Shown: positions 53,142-62,507, numbered from the stretch's first letter. The stretch is DNA of 64,000 bases from Devosia riboflavina (GCF_000743575.1 NZ_JQGC01000009.1:124001-188000), one strand, 5' to 3'. Notes: generated by a model from the letters alone, not told the origin. Program-made: numbers and translations.

Positions 53142-53670
53142 TTCCCTCTTCCCCGCCCTCCTTGCGCTCGGCCTTATGCTGACGCCGGCCGCTGCCCAGG
53201 AGGCAGCGCCGAGTGCCGCCCTGCCCGGCGGCGCGCAATCGCTCAATGAAGAACATGGCGACTGGACAGTTTCCTGCCGCGTGGAACAGGCCGCAAAACT
53301 CTGCGTCATGTCGCAGACCTTGGCCGATAGCCAGAGTGGTCAGCCGGTGCTGTCGATCGAGCTCGCGACGCCCGCTGTGGACAAGGCCGAAGGCATGTTG
53401 CTGCTGCCTTTCGGGCTTCGCCTTGCCGATGGCGCAACCCTCAAGGTCGATGGAACAACTCTGGGTGGCAATTGGGCCTTTGTCACCTGCATCGCCACGG
53501 GCTGCCTCGTGCCCGTCACGTTCGACGCCAGCCAGGTCAGCACGCTACGCGCCGGCACGGAACTCGTCATCACCGCACTCGGCGCTGGTGGCGGCGAACC
53601 GGTTGACCTCAAGGTTTCGCTGACCGGCTTTGCCCGGGCCGCCAACCGCTCGGTCGAACTCAGCCTCTAA
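53134..53670 (+). CDS. Invasion-associated locus B (IalB) family secreted protein
   Basis: A 178-residue protein with signal peptide (LFPALLALGLMLTPAAAQ) and IalB signatures: HGDWTVSCR, CVMSQTL, LLLPFGLRLADGATLKVDG and FVTCIATGCLVPV. Three to four cysteines probably form disulfides. IalB proteins are common in Hyphomicrobiales and their function is not well defined. It is the last gene of the heme operon and starts eight bases before the ChaN-like stop. Confidence 0.82.
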   Translation: MRNSLFPALLALGLMLTPAAAQEAAPSAALPGGAQSLNEEHGDWTVSCRVEQAAKLCVMSQTLADSQSGQPVLSIELATPAVDKAEGMLLLPFGLRLADGATLKVDGTTLGGNWAFVTCIATGCLVPVTFDASQVSTLRAGTELVITALGAGGGEPVDLKVSLTGFARAANRSVELSL

Positions 53671-53677
53671 ATACGAA

Positions 53678-53711
53678 ATCTGGAAGCGACCCGAGAGGGC
53701 CGCTTCCAGAT
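53678..53711. terminator. Hairpin at the end of the heme operon
   Basis: ATCTGGAAGCG and CGCTTCCAGAT form a perfect 11-bp stem around a 12-base loop, eight bases after the IalB stop. No T-tract follows on either strand, so termination strength is uncertain. It is convergent with the next operon. Confidence 0.5.
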
Positions 53712-53736
53712 CGCGATTGTTGCAATGGGGTCGCTT

Positions 53737-53880
53737 CTAACCCCAGCGAACGCCGGAGCGCCGCGAGCTTGACGGCGCAAGGGACGCGGCTGCCAGCCGC
53801 GCCGCCAGGAGGTCAAATATGCGGCGGCCTTTGCGGACATGCCAGCGCAGGGTGGCCCGGACGATCTGGACCGTCGTCAT
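53737..53880 (-). CDS. Small arginine-rich hypothetical protein
   Basis: A 47-residue ORF. ATG 53880 overlaps the SDR stop (ATGA), and GGAGG lies seven bases upstream inside the SDR gene. The predicted product is strongly basic, with RKGRRIF and SSSRRSG segments and a tryptophan. It recalls DUF1127-sized proteins but I cannot assign it. Overlap and ribosome-binding site are the only support. Confidence 0.4.
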   Translation of the reverse strand: MTTVQIVRATLRWHVRKGRRIFDLLAARLAAASLAPSSSRRSGVRWG

Positions 53881-54623
53881 CGCCCCGCCTCCCATAGCGC
53901 TACTGCATCGGGACCGGCGGGGTAGCGCAATTGTTCGGTGCCATCTGTAGCAGCGCGCCAGATCGCCTCGGCCACGTCGCTTTCGCTGGTGGTCATGGCT
54001 GGCTTGGCAAAGGCCGCAAAGATGGGGCCGGCAACTTCGGCATAGGCCGGGGGGATCAGGTCCGAGATCGGCAACTCGGTATTGGCGGCAAAGCGGGTGG
54101 TCGGCGCATAGCCCGGCTCCACCAGTTTGACGCGGACATTGAAGCTGCGAAGTTCTTCCGCCAGTGAGCCCGAAAAGCCTTCGATGGCCATTTTGGTCGC
54201 CGTATAGGCGGCAGCGAAGGGCGATGGCGCCAGGGTGACGCTGGAGGTGACGTTGATGATCGTCCCGCCACCATTTTCACGCATGCCGGCGAGAGCCGCC
54301 TGCACCATGGCCATGGTGCCAATTGTATTGGTTTCGAAGAGTTTTCGGACATGGTTCAGCGGCGAGGCCTCGAAGGCGCCGACCATGCCGATGCCGGCAT
54401 TATTGACCAGAACATCGATCGGCCCGGCGGCATGGAGGCCGGCCGCGATGCTGTCGCTGTCGGTGACATCGAGGGGCAGGACACGGATGCGGTCGTCTGC
54501 CGGCAAGAGTTCGGGCTGCGGCCGGCGCATGGCGGCGATGACCTTCCAGCCCTGGCCATGAAAGTGGCGGGCCGTTTCGAGGCCGTAGCCCGAGGACGTG
54601 CCGGTGATGAGAATGGTGTTCAT
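53877..54623 (-). CDS. Short-chain dehydrogenase/reductase
   Basis: A 248-residue classical SDR. The NAD(P)-binding TGTSSGYG is at 8-15, NNAG in the middle, and the catalytic Ser-Tyr-Lys appears as VTSSVTL and YTATK. Basic residues MRRPQP after strand two suggest NADP preference. The substrate is unknown. It follows the esterase gene by 40 bases, in an operon divergent from the AraC regulator. Confidence 0.88.
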   Translation of the reverse strand: MNTILITGTSSGYGLETARHFHGQGWKVIAAMRRPQPELLPADDRIRVLPLDVTDSDSIAAGLHAAGPIDVLVNNAGIGMVGAFEASPLNHVRKLFETNTIGTMAMVQAALAGMRENGGGTIINVTSSVTLAPSPFAAAYTATKMAIEGFSGSLAEELRSFNVRVKLVEPGYAPTTRFAANTELPISDLIPPAYAEVAGPIFAAFAKPAMTTSESDVAEAIWRAATDGTEQLRYPAGPDAVALWEAGR

Positions 54624-54663
54624 GATGATGGTCCTTTGTGTGCGGTGAGTGGGATGCAGCCGA

Positions 54664-55620
54664 TCAGGCAGCGGCGTTGAGGAAGCGGCCGAGCCATGCC
54701 GTGCGGGCCTGGCGGGCGGCGGTGGAGAGGGGGGCGTCGGGGAACATTGCGTCGAAGCCGTGGAAGCCGCCGGCCCAGATATGCAGTTCGGCCTGGCCGC
54801 CCGCCGCCCAGATGCGGCTCGCATAGTCGGCGTTTTCGTCGCGAAAGACTTCCGCCGTACCCGCGTCGATATAGGCGGTCGGGAGGCCCGAAAGATCGCT
54901 TGCGCGCGCAGGAGAAATATAGGGCGACACTTCGGCTTCGCCGGCGCCGCCGAGGACCGATTTCCAGCCGAAGGCGTTCTTTTCCTGCGTCCAGACGCCG
55001 GGATCGCCAGCATATTGGCGGCTGGATGTGGTGTCGTTCCGGTGGTCCAGCATCGGGCAGATGAGGATTTGCGCGGCAATGGTGGGACCGTCGAGATCGC
55101 GGGCCATGAGGACCATACCTGCAGCGAGCCCGCCGCCGGCGCTGGCTCCGGCCACGATGATGCGGGCCGGATCGATCCCGAGGCCAGCAGCATGGGCCGC
55201 GACCCAGGTCAGCCCCCGATAGCAATCCTCGACGAGGGTGCTGCCGGAGACCTCGGGAGCCAGGCGGTAGTCCACCGTGACGACGACGGCGCCGAAGCGC
55301 TTGAGCCATTCGAGCGGAATATCGAGATTAGCGAAGCGATCGCCCATCACCATGCCGCCGCCATGCACCCAATAGATGCAGGGCGCGGCATCGGTATTGG
55401 CCCCGGCCTGGCGGAAGATGGACAGGGGCATGGCAAAGCCATCCGTGGTTTCGACCTCGACCTCGCGATGATCGAGCGAGCGGCCTTCGAGATAGGTTTC
55501 GACGGGGGTCCTATATTGCCGCATCTGCATCAGGATTTCGGCATCGAGCATAACGCCCAGCGGCATGCCGGCGAGCCGGGCAGCGAGGTCGGGGTCGAGA
55601 GCGGGACGTGGGAGAGACAT
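54664..55620 (-). CDS. Alpha/beta hydrolase, hormone-sensitive lipase family
   Basis: A 318-residue esterase of the HSL group (family IV). The oxyanion motif VHGGGMVMGD, nucleophile elbow GASAGGG, acid residue in IDAGTAEVFRDE and the catalytic His in WAGGFHGFD are all present. It hydrolyses short-chain esters. It is cytoplasmic and lies between the monooxygenase-like and SDR genes, which suggests a small catabolic or detoxification route. Confidence 0.9.
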   Translation of the reverse strand: MSLPRPALDPDLAARLAGMPLGVMLDAEILMQMRQYRTPVETYLEGRSLDHREVEVETTDGFAMPLSIFRQAGANTDAAPCIYWVHGGGMVMGDRFANLDIPLEWLKRFGAVVVTVDYRLAPEVSGSTLVEDCYRGLTWVAAHAAGLGIDPARIIVAGASAGGGLAAGMVLMARDLDGPTIAAQILICPMLDHRNDTTSSRQYAGDPGVWTQEKNAFGWKSVLGGAGEAEVSPYISPARASDLSGLPTAYIDAGTAEVFRDENADYASRIWAAGGQAELHIWAGGFHGFDAMFPDAPLSTAARQARTAWLGRFLNAAA

Positions 55621-55689
55621 GGTTTTTCCTTGCGTGGTTGAGCGCGAAAAAGGCGCGGCGATGTCTGGGTTTCTTTGGGCCCGAGGGTG

Positions 55690-55998
55690 TTAGCCGAGGG
55701 GGGCCTTGCCGCCGACCGGCACGGCATCGACATAGGTCGATTCACCGCCCACGAGTGGGGCGAAGCGGGCGGTATAGGTCCGGGCGATGTCGCTTTCGAA
55801 AAAGCGGCCATGTGCCTCACGGCTGGTCCAGCCTTCGGTCACAAAGACCAGATCAGGATTGCTTGCCGACCGGGCGACGAGAAAAACCAGGCAATCGTCG
55901 TGGTGGAGGGCTGGTGCTTCGAGCAGCAGAGCGACAAGGGCGTCGCCCTTGCCGGGCTGAGCGGGGATGGTGGCGTGAAAACCGTGATTGATGGTCAT
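55690..55998 (-). CDS. Antibiotic biosynthesis monooxygenase (ABM) domain protein
   Basis: A 102-residue ferredoxin-like fold protein: FHATIPAQPGKGDALVALLLEA, a central FVTEGWTSREAHGRFFES and a final strand near YVDAVPVGG. ABM proteins include cofactor-independent quinol monooxygenases and heme-degrading relatives. ATG 55998 fits the fold start. It is the first gene of the operon divergent from the AraC regulator. Confidence 0.82.
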   Translation of the reverse strand: MTINHGFHATIPAQPGKGDALVALLLEAPALHHDDCLVFLVARSASNPDLVFVTEGWTSREAHGRFFESDIARTYTARFAPLVGGESTYVDAVPVGGKAPLG

Positions 55999-56097
55999 TG
56001 GAGGGTCCTTTGGGGTTGCAGCAGCACTGGCTGCCGGTGATCCCAATCAACCACCAGACCCGGTCGCAGCGTTAGTCGAGGACTCTTCAATACTTGC

Positions 56098-56125
56098 ACA
56101 ATTCTCCCACTAGAGAGAGAATTGT
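56098..56125. promoter_or_regulatory. Inverted repeat in the divergent ABM/AraC promoter region
   Basis: Perfect 9-base arms ACAATTCTC and GAGAATTGT with a 10-base spacer (28 bases in all) lie midway between the two divergent start codons. It is a candidate binding site for the adjacent AraC-type regulator. Confidence 0.5.
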
Positions 56126-56182
56126 TGCACGGGGTGAACGGCGGGATTATCGCTCTGACATTGAGAAAGCCGAGGTCGTGCC

Positions 56183-57085
56183 ATGCTGATCGACGAACTG
56201 CGCGACCTGATCGAGCGCCATGCGCGAGAAGATGGGACTACCCCTATCGATGGTGTCATGGTCGCGAGGCACGATATCTCGGCGCCGGAACATTCCATGT
56301 CCGGGTCGGTCATGGCGCTGATCGCCCAGGGGGTGAAACGCCTGGCTTTGGGGGACCGCGTCTATGAATATGGCGCGGGTCAGTTTCTTGTTTCTTCGCT
56401 CGACATGCCCGTATCGGGCCAATTCGTCGGGGCCAGCAGCGCGGAACCGGCGCTGGGTTTTGGCCTGATATTGCATCCACCCAGCATTGCCGACCTGCTG
56501 TTGCGATCAGGCGCTTCGATGGCGCGGGGCGCTCGCGGCGCAGCCCCTTCGGCGATGGCTGTCAGCGATGCACCGCAACAACTGGTCGAGGCCGTCGTTC
56601 GACTATTGCGCTTGCTCGATTCTCCACGCGACCTGCCAGTGCTCGCGCCGCTCATCAAACAGGAAATCCTGTGGTGGCTGATCGTGGGCGAACAGGGGGC
56701 GGCGGTGCGCCATCTTGGCCTCGCAGACAGCAATCTCAGCCACATTGCGAGAGCGGTTAGCTGGATCCGCGAGCACTATGCGCGGCCCTTCCGCGTGGAG
56801 GATGTCGCTGAAATCTCGGGCATGAGTGCCTCCGCCTTTTACCGCCATTTTCAGGCCGTTACCGCCATGAGCCCGATCCAGTTCCAAAAACAAATCAGGT
56901 TGCAGGAGGCCCGCTTGAAGCTGGCGTCCGGGCGCCATGACGTGACCGGCGTCGGCTATAGCGTCGGCTATGACAGCCCCGCCCAATTCAGCCGCGAATA
57001 TCGCCGCCAGTTCGGCACGCCCCCGAGTCAGGACAGCGCCCGGCTGCGCCAATTGCCGGACGCGAAGCTATCGGCTCTGGTTTGA
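56183..57085 (+). CDS. AraC-family regulator with AraC_N (cupin) domain
   Basis: A 300-residue regulator with an N-terminal AraC_N domain (PF06719; APEHSMSGSVMALIAQGVKRLALGD) and a C-terminal double HTH (about 195-290: FRVEDVAEISGMSASAFYRHFQAVTAMSPIQFQKQIRLQEAR). Members commonly control a divergent SDR/oxidoreductase operon, as here. Its 3' end overlaps coaBC by 18 bases, convergently. Confidence 0.9.
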   Translation: MLIDELRDLIERHAREDGTTPIDGVMVARHDISAPEHSMSGSVMALIAQGVKRLALGDRVYEYGAGQFLVSSLDMPVSGQFVGASSAEPALGFGLILHPPSIADLLLRSGASMARGARGAAPSAMAVSDAPQQLVEAVVRLLRLLDSPRDLPVLAPLIKQEILWWLIVGEQGAAVRHLGLADSNLSHIARAVSWIREHYARPFRVEDVAEISGMSASAFYRHFQAVTAMSPIQFQKQIRLQEARLKLASGRHDVTGVGYSVGYDSPAQFSREYRRQFGTPPSQDSARLRQLPDAKLSALV

Positions 57086-58312
57086 CGCCAATCTGGTTTC
57101 GGCAACCACGTCCCAGATGGCTTCGGCCAACGCGGCTTTGCTCATCACCGCAAAGTCGCGCGGGGCGGCGTCGCGGGCGAGGAGCGTGCCGCCATTGGTG
57201 CCGACCTGAAAACCGGTCGCGCTGGTTTCGCCGATCCGGGCCACGGGATTGGCAAAGAGGAAATCGAGGCCCTTGCGATCGAGCTTGAGCTGGCCGTTTT
57301 CGACGACATCGTCGGTTTCGGCGGCAAAGCCGAGGAACCACTGGTCGCTGGCTGCCTCACGGAGCGAACCGAGCACGTCGACGGATGGGACGAGGTCGAG
57401 CGTGGTGGCTGCGTTGGCGCGCTTGAGCTTTTTGGCCGAGGGCTCGGCCACGCGATAATCCATGACGGCGGCCGTGGCGATGACGCCATTGGCTTCGGGC
57501 AGGATTTTGAGGGCGGCGGCGGCCATTTCCTCGGCGGTGCGGACTTCTACCACGGAGAGCCGCGAACTGGCGTCGGCCGATGCGACCGGGCGAATGACGC
57601 CCTTGTCGATGCCGAGCACCATGCTGACGCGGGCGCCGCGGCGCAGCGCTGCCTCGGCCATGGCTGCGCCCATGCGACCGGTCGAATGATTGGTGATGTA
57701 GCGTACCGCATCGATCGGCGTGGTGGTCGGGCCAGAGGTGATGAGGACGTGGACGTCGACCAAGTCCTGAGTGGTGCTTTCGGTCAACTGCGTGTTGATC
57801 GCTTGTACGATGCTGTCGACGCTGGCCAATTTGCCGACACCCACTTCGCCACAGGCCAGAATGCCGGAGGCGGGATCGACGAAGCGCGCGCCGGCATCGG
57901 CGAGGCTGCGCAGGTGGGACTGGGTGACGGGTTTGTTCCACATCACCGTGTTCATGGCCGGGGCGATGAGCAGTGGCGCTTCAGTCGCCAGCGCGACGGT
58001 GGTGAGGAGATCGTCGGCCAGGCCCAGAGCGAGCTTGGCGAGCGTATTGGCGCTGGCTGGGGCGACGACGAAAAGGTCGGCCCAGCGCGCGAGGTCGATG
58101 TGCTCGGTGCCGGAGATGTCGGCGCCGAAAATGGCGGAGCGGACGGGATTGCCGCTCAGGGTTTCGAGCACCAGCGGGGTGACGAACTGGGTGGCGCTTT
58201 CGGTGAGGATGCAGCGGACGCGATGACCTTGCTTGGTCAATTGCGAGACGACATCGGCCATCTTGTAGGCAGCGATGCTGCCGGTGATGCCGATCAGGAT
58301 ATTGCTAGCCAT
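57068..58312 (-). CDS. coaBC: Bifunctional phosphopantothenoylcysteine decarboxylase/phosphopantothenate-cysteine ligase
   Basis: A 414-residue CoaBC. The N-terminal flavoprotein half (about 1-185) has ILIGITGSIAAYK, the active-site His in TEHIDLARWADL and PAMNTVMW. The C-terminal ligase half starts near VLITSGPTTTPIDAVRYITNHSTGRMG. Together they convert phosphopantothenate to phosphopantetheine in coenzyme A synthesis. ATG 58312 overlaps the coaX stop by eight bases; ATG 58324 is in frame. Confidence 0.95.
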   Translation of the reverse strand: MASNILIGITGSIAAYKMADVVSQLTKQGHRVRCILTESATQFVTPLVLETLSGNPVRSAIFGADISGTEHIDLARWADLFVVAPASANTLAKLALGLADDLLTTVALATEAPLLIAPAMNTVMWNKPVTQSHLRSLADAGARFVDPASGILACGEVGVGKLASVDSIVQAINTQLTESTTQDLVDVHVLITSGPTTTPIDAVRYITNHSTGRMGAAMAEAALRRGARVSMVLGIDKGVIRPVASADASSRLSVVEVRTAEEMAAAALKILPEANGVIATAAVMDYRVAEPSAKKLKRANAATTLDLVPSVDVLGSLREAASDQWFLGFAAETDDVVENGQLKLDRKGLDFLFANPVARIGETSATGFQVGTNGGTLLARDAAPRDFAVMSKAALAEAIWDVVAETRLASNQSR

Positions 58313-59087
58313 TGAGCAACCCATAGCGGAAGAGGCCCAGAAGCGTCAGGTCGGGCTGGATATCGAAGCGAGGCGAGAGGGTGATGAGGCGGGTGCAGCC
58401 GCCCGTGGCGATGAGCTTGGCACCTTCGAGGCCGGAATCGCGGAGGAGGCGATCGGCGAGACCTTCGATAAGGGCCTCGTAGCCCTGCAGCACACCGCTC
58501 TGAATCTGCGTTTCGGTTGTGTTGCCGACGGCGCTTTGCGGCCGGATCAGTTCGACTGAGAAGAGCTTTGCCGCTCGGCTCTGGAGGGCCCGCCAACTGG
58601 TATCGAGCCCCGGCACGATGGCACCGCCAATATAGGCCGGGCGCGCGTCAACGAGACAGAAGGTGGTGGCCGTGCCGGCATCGACCAGGAGGAAAGGCGG
58701 CTCGGCAATGGTCAGGGCGCCGGCGACATTGGCAAGGCGGTCGGCGCCGAGCTGGTCGGGGAAAGGCAGGTCGAGCTCGAAATCGCGCTTGAGCTTTGAA
58801 GAGATCGAAATCACCTCGATGGGGCGCCTGCCACTGGCACAGGCGCCCCGCACGGTCTTTTCGAGAACCGGTACGACCGTCGAGAGGATCGCACGCTCTG
58901 CGACTTCCCAGATGCTGTCTTCAAGATGCTCGGCAAAGAGCTGGTTGAGATGGACGCGATATTCGTCGGCTGTGGCCAGCGGGTCGGTGCGGAAGCGGAC
59001 CTCGGCCACCACTTTGCCAACTTCGCTGAACAGGCCCGCCACGGTGTGGGTATTGCCGATGTCGAGCAGCAGCCAATATTGCGTCAT
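58305..59087 (-). CDS. coaX: Type III pantothenate kinase
   Basis: A 260-residue CoaX with the phosphate loop LLDIGNTHT near the N terminus, the GADRLANV segment and DAGTATTF, all typical of type III kinases of the acetate kinase/actin fold. It phosphorylates pantothenate, the first step before CoaBC, with which it is coupled. Confidence 0.95.
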   Translation of the reverse strand: MTQYWLLLDIGNTHTVAGLFSEVGKVVAEVRFRTDPLATADEYRVHLNQLFAEHLEDSIWEVAERAILSTVVPVLEKTVRGACASGRRPIEVISISSKLKRDFELDLPFPDQLGADRLANVAGALTIAEPPFLLVDAGTATTFCLVDARPAYIGGAIVPGLDTSWRALQSRAAKLFSVELIRPQSAVGNTTETQIQSGVLQGYEALIEGLADRLLRDSGLEGAKLIATGGCTRLITLSPRFDIQPDLTLLGLFRYGLLNG

Positions 59088-59110
59088 CTGAACCAGTCTT
59101 TCGGCCTCGC

Positions 59111-59785
59111 CTATGCTGCGGTCTTCAGAACATGGGCGTCGTTGTTTCGCAAGCGGTGCAAATAGAGTTCGACGAAATCGGCAGGCGCTGCTTCCCGGAC
59201 GCTCGGGCGAGCGGCAAGGCTTTTCCGCCAGGCGTCGACCTTGGGCAGATCGGCGGTGAGGCCTGTCGTCACAATGGTTTCGAGCGCATCGAGCTGGCGG
59301 AAGGCCGGGGCAAAAACGGCATCCACCAGGCTGAACTGGCTGCCGGCAAAGAATGGGCCGGCAATAGTATCTTCAAGGCGGCGGAATTTTACCGCCAGGG
59401 CCTGGCTGGCGCTGTCGAGTTCGCCCTGATCCTTGGCGGCGCTCACGCGCCAGAGATCGCCCAAGACCTGCGAGCCGAATTCTATCCAGGAGCGGTGCTG
59501 CGCACGTTCAAGCGCGTCGCTCGGATGGAGCCGCTTTTCGGTGATGGTATCCTCGAGATATTCGAGGATGACGGCGCTTTCGAAGACGATGGCCGGCTCG
59601 TGGCCGTCGCGCTCGACCTTCAGGACCGGCACCTTGCCAAGCGGCGAGATGGCCAGGAACCAGTCGGGCTTGTTGGCGAGGTCGATATAGACGACGTCGA
59701 AGGGGACGCCCTTTTCCTTAAGCGCGATGACAGCACGCTGCACATAGGGGCAGGTGGGGAAGCTGATGAGAGTGAGCTTGGACAT
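59111..59785 (-). CDS. Glutathione S-transferase family protein
   Basis: A 224-residue GST. The thioredoxin-like N-terminal domain starts MSKLTLISFPTCPYVQRAVIALKEKG, with C12 at the usual active-site position of Cys-type (omega/beta-like) GSTs, and carries the cis-proline GKVPVL and ESAVILEYL glutathione-binding segments. A helical C-terminal domain follows. The frame is open to 60319 but the domain begins at ATG 59785. Confidence 0.88.
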   Translation of the reverse strand: MSKLTLISFPTCPYVQRAVIALKEKGVPFDVVYIDLANKPDWFLAISPLGKVPVLKVERDGHEPAIVFESAVILEYLEDTITEKRLHPSDALERAQHRSWIEFGSQVLGDLWRVSAAKDQGELDSASQALAVKFRRLEDTIAGPFFAGSQFSLVDAVFAPAFRQLDALETIVTTGLTADLPKVDAWRKSLAARPSVREAAPADFVELYLHRLRNNDAHVLKTAA

Positions 59786-59980
59786 GGATACTTCTATTTC
59801 TGGCGACCGGGAGGGGTCGAGGCAAAGGCAGGATGCGCCAGCATAACCGGTCGGGCCGATGGAGGCGAGAAAGCCAGTGCCCCGAGAATTGCGTGACGGG
59901 CAATGAAACAACAAAGTCGGGCCGGTATGGGCAAAACCGTCTCCACTTGTCCCGAGATCGGACCGGTCTTCGCGGCTTGT

Positions 59981-60007
59981 TAAAGTTAACGGGAAATAGA
60001 CCGAAAC
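59981..60007 (+). promoter_or_regulatory. Possible sigma-28-like promoter of the chemoreceptor gene
   Basis: TAAAGTTA, 11 bases, then ACCGAAAC approximates the flagellar consensus TAAAGTTT-N11-GCCGATAA (7 of 8 and 5 of 8). It lies 65 bases before the chemoreceptor start. The rest of the gap 59786-60071 shows no gene. Confidence 0.3.
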
Positions 60008-60071
60008 CCGCACATAATCGGCTCCAACGCTGGCGCCCAGAAGGATCTCGGCTGGCGTCTGGGAGGAAGAA

Positions 60072-62465
60072 GTGCGTCTTAATTCTCTACCGGTCAGGGT
60101 TTCCCTGTTCGCGGGTCTTGTCATTGCCTTGGTCTTTTGCGTCGGGATGACTTTCCTGGTGCAGCGTATCGGTAGCTCGGTGGAGCAGCAGACAACGGAA
60201 CTGCAGGCCGAAACGACGCGGTCGCTCGCCGAAAAAGTCTCCCGCGATCTCGCGCTTGCCAAGCAAGCGGCCGCCGATATCGGCAGCGCCACGGCGGCGA
60301 TGCGGACGGCAGGGGTCATCGACCGCGCCAGCTATGACAAGGTGCTTGAGACTGTTCTGGCCGAAAATCCGCAATTGCTCGCGACCTGGGCGGCATGGGC
60401 GCCCAATGCGCTTGATGGCAAGGACGCCGAATTTGCCGGCGTGGCGCCATGGGACGCTACCGGACGCTACGTGCCCTATTGGCAGCGCGGCGGCGGGCCT
60501 ATCGTGCAGGAAATGCTGCTCGACTATGACACGCCCGGTGTTGGCGACTATGCGCTGTTGCCCAAGAACCTCGACCGGGCCGTGGCCATCGAACCCTATC
60601 CCTATGTGGTCAGCGGCAAGGAAGTGCTGATCACCTCGTTCGGCCTGCCGATCAAGGTTGGCGGCGCCTATGTCGGCACGGCCGGTATCGACCTGTCGCT
60701 GGGCGCCATTAATGACGAACTGGCGGCGCTGCGGCCGTTCGAAACCGGCAATGTGGCGCTGATTTCGGCGACCGGCATCGTCATTGCCCATCCCGATGCG
60801 AGCCTGGTCGGCACGACGCTGGCGGCGGACGCTGAACTGGCGCAGGTTGCGACGGCTGCAAGCAAGAGCGACAGCTATGTCGAAGCGGACGCTGCAGGCC
60901 CGGACGGCGCGCCCTGGCGCTACATGGCCATCAGCTTTGAGGCGGGCGGCACACAGGACCGCTGGAGCGTCGTTTCCATGGTGCCGCAGGCGACACTTGG
61001 CGCCGCCGTTTCGGAGGCGCGCTGGACCATCATCGCGCTTTCGGCGATCTGCGTTGCGGCGGCTGTCGGCATCGTCTTCGTGCTGATGCTGTGGCTCGTG
61101 GGCCGGCCGCTGAAGCAGCTTGGTACGACTGTCGAAACCATGGCCGATGGCAATTACGACCTGACCGTGCCCTTCATGACGCGGCAGGACGAAATCGGCA
61201 CGCTGTCGCGATCGGTAGAGGTATTCCGCGACAATGGCATCAAGGTTGCGCAGATGACTGAGGCGGAAGCGGCCCGGATCATTCGGGATCGCGATGCGCG
61301 GGCGCAGATGATGACCGAACTGCAATCGGCCTTCGGCAATGTGGTGGATGCCGCCATCGACGGCGATTTCTCGCGCCGGGTGGAGACGGAATTCCCCGAC
61401 GAGGAACTCAATTCGCTGGCGGCGGGCATCAACAAGCTTGTCGGCACTGTAGAGGGTGGTCTCGACGAGACCGGCCAAGTGCTGGCAGCGCTTGCCGATA
61501 CCGATCTTACCCAGCGCATTCATGGCGATTATCGCGGCGCCTTTGCCAAGCTGAAGTCAGACACCAATGCCGTGGCCGATCGCCTCTCTGACGTCGTTGG
61601 GCAGTTGCGTGGCACATCGCGCGCACTCCGCACGGCAACGGCGGAAATTCTCTCCGGGGCCAATGATCTCAGCGATCGCACCACCAAGCAGGCGGCGACG
61701 ATCGAGGAGACCTCGGCGGCCATGGAGCAGTTGGCGCGCACGGTGATCGACAATGCCGGGCAGGCGGAGGTTGCTTCGCACAAGGCCGACGAAGTTTCGC
61801 GCTCGGCCGAAGAGGGCGGCAGCCTGATGGAAGAGGCCAATGGCGCCATGGAGCGGATCACCCAGTCTTCGGCCAAGATTTCCAACATCATCGGCATGAT
61901 CGACGACATTGCCTTCCAGACCAACCTCTTGGCCCTCAACGCCTCGGTCGAAGCGGCGCGGGCTGGCGAGGCGGGCAAGGGTTTTGCCGTGGTGGCCGTC
62001 GAAGTGCGGCGCCTCGCGCAATCGGCGGCGCAGGCTTCGTCCGACGTGAAACAGCTAATCGAGCAGAGCAGTGGCGAGGTTTCCGTGGGTTCGCGGCTCG
62101 TCGCCAATGCGGCCAATCGGTTGCTGACCATGCTGGAGGCGGTGCGCGAAAACAACGAACTGCTCGGCGGCATTGCCCGCGGCAGTCGCGAACAGGCCTC
62201 GGCCATCGAGGAAGTGACCACCGCCGTGCGGCAGATGGACGAGATGACCCAGCATAACGCCGCGCTCGTGGAAGAGATCAATGCCTCGATCGAGCAGACC
62301 GAGGCGCAGGCGACCGAACTCGATCGCGTCGTCGATGTCTTCCGGCTGGCCGATAGCGGTTCGCGCAGTGCTGCGCCGGAACGTCGGGCTGCACCGAAAA
62401 GACCCGCGCCGGTCTATCGCAGTCAGGGCAACGCGGCTATCGCTCAGGACTGGTCCGAGTTCTAA
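60072..62465 (+). CDS. Methyl-accepting chemotaxis protein (dCache type)
   Basis: A 797-residue chemoreceptor: N-terminal membrane helix ([21 protein letters not shown]), a large periplasmic double-Cache-like domain (about 35-315), a second helix ([21 protein letters not shown]), HAMP ([21 protein letters not shown]) and a long cytoplasmic coiled coil. The signalling hairpin tip reads [23 protein letters not shown]. The C terminus ends in DWSEF, resembling the CheR/CheB-tethering pentapeptide (x-W-x-x-F). Start GTG follows GGAGG by five bases. Confidence 0.93.
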   Translation: MRLNSLPVRVSLFAGLVIALVFCVGMTFLVQRIGSSVEQQTTELQAETTRSLAEKVSRDLALAKQAAADIGSATAAMRTAGVIDRASYDKVLETVLAENPQLLATWAAWAPNALDGKDAEFAGVAPWDATGRYVPYWQRGGGPIVQEMLLDYDTPGVGDYALLPKNLDRAVAIEPYPYVVSGKEVLITSFGLPIKVGGAYVGTAGIDLSLGAINDELAALRPFETGNVALISATGIVIAHPDASLVGTTLAADAELAQVATAASKSDSYVEADAAGPDGAPWRYMAISFEAGGTQDRWSVVSMVPQATLGAAVSEARWTIIALSAICVAAAVGIVFVLMLWLVGRPLKQLGTTVETMADGNYDLTVPFMTRQDEIGTLSRSVEVFRDNGIKVAQMTEAEAARIIRDRDARAQMMTELQSAFGNVVDAAIDGDFSRRVETEFPDEELNSLAAGINKLVGTVEGGLDETGQVLAALADTDLTQRIHGDYRGAFAKLKSDTNAVADRLSDVVGQLRGTSRALRTATAEILSGANDLSDRTTKQAATIEETSAAMEQLARTVIDNAGQAEVASHKADEVSRSAEEGGSLMEEANGAMERITQSSAKISNIIGMIDDIAFQTNLLALNASVEAARAGEAGKGFAVVAVEVRRLAQSAAQASSDVKQLIEQSSGEVSVGSRLVANAANRLLTMLEAVRENNELLGGIARGSREQASAIEEVTTAVRQMDEMTQHNAALVEEINASIEQTEAQATELDRVVDVFRLADSGSRSAAPERRAAPKRPAPVYRSQGNAAIAQDWSEF

Positions 62466-62477
62466 GACTGAATCAAA

Positions 62478-62506
62478 GTCATTGCCCGGCACGTCCGGGC
62501 AATGAC
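62478..62506. terminator. Perfect hairpin between convergent genes
   Basis: GTCATTGCCCGG and CCGGGCAATGAC form a 12-bp stem with loop CACGT, 12 bases after the chemoreceptor stop and just beyond the stop of the minus-strand small gene. There is no T-tract on either side. Confidence 0.6.
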
Positions 62507-62507
62507 G

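Noticed and set aside
60087-61523. 478-codon minus-strand frame opposite the chemoreceptor
   Set aside because: Antisense of a clear chemoreceptor, with no motif of its own.
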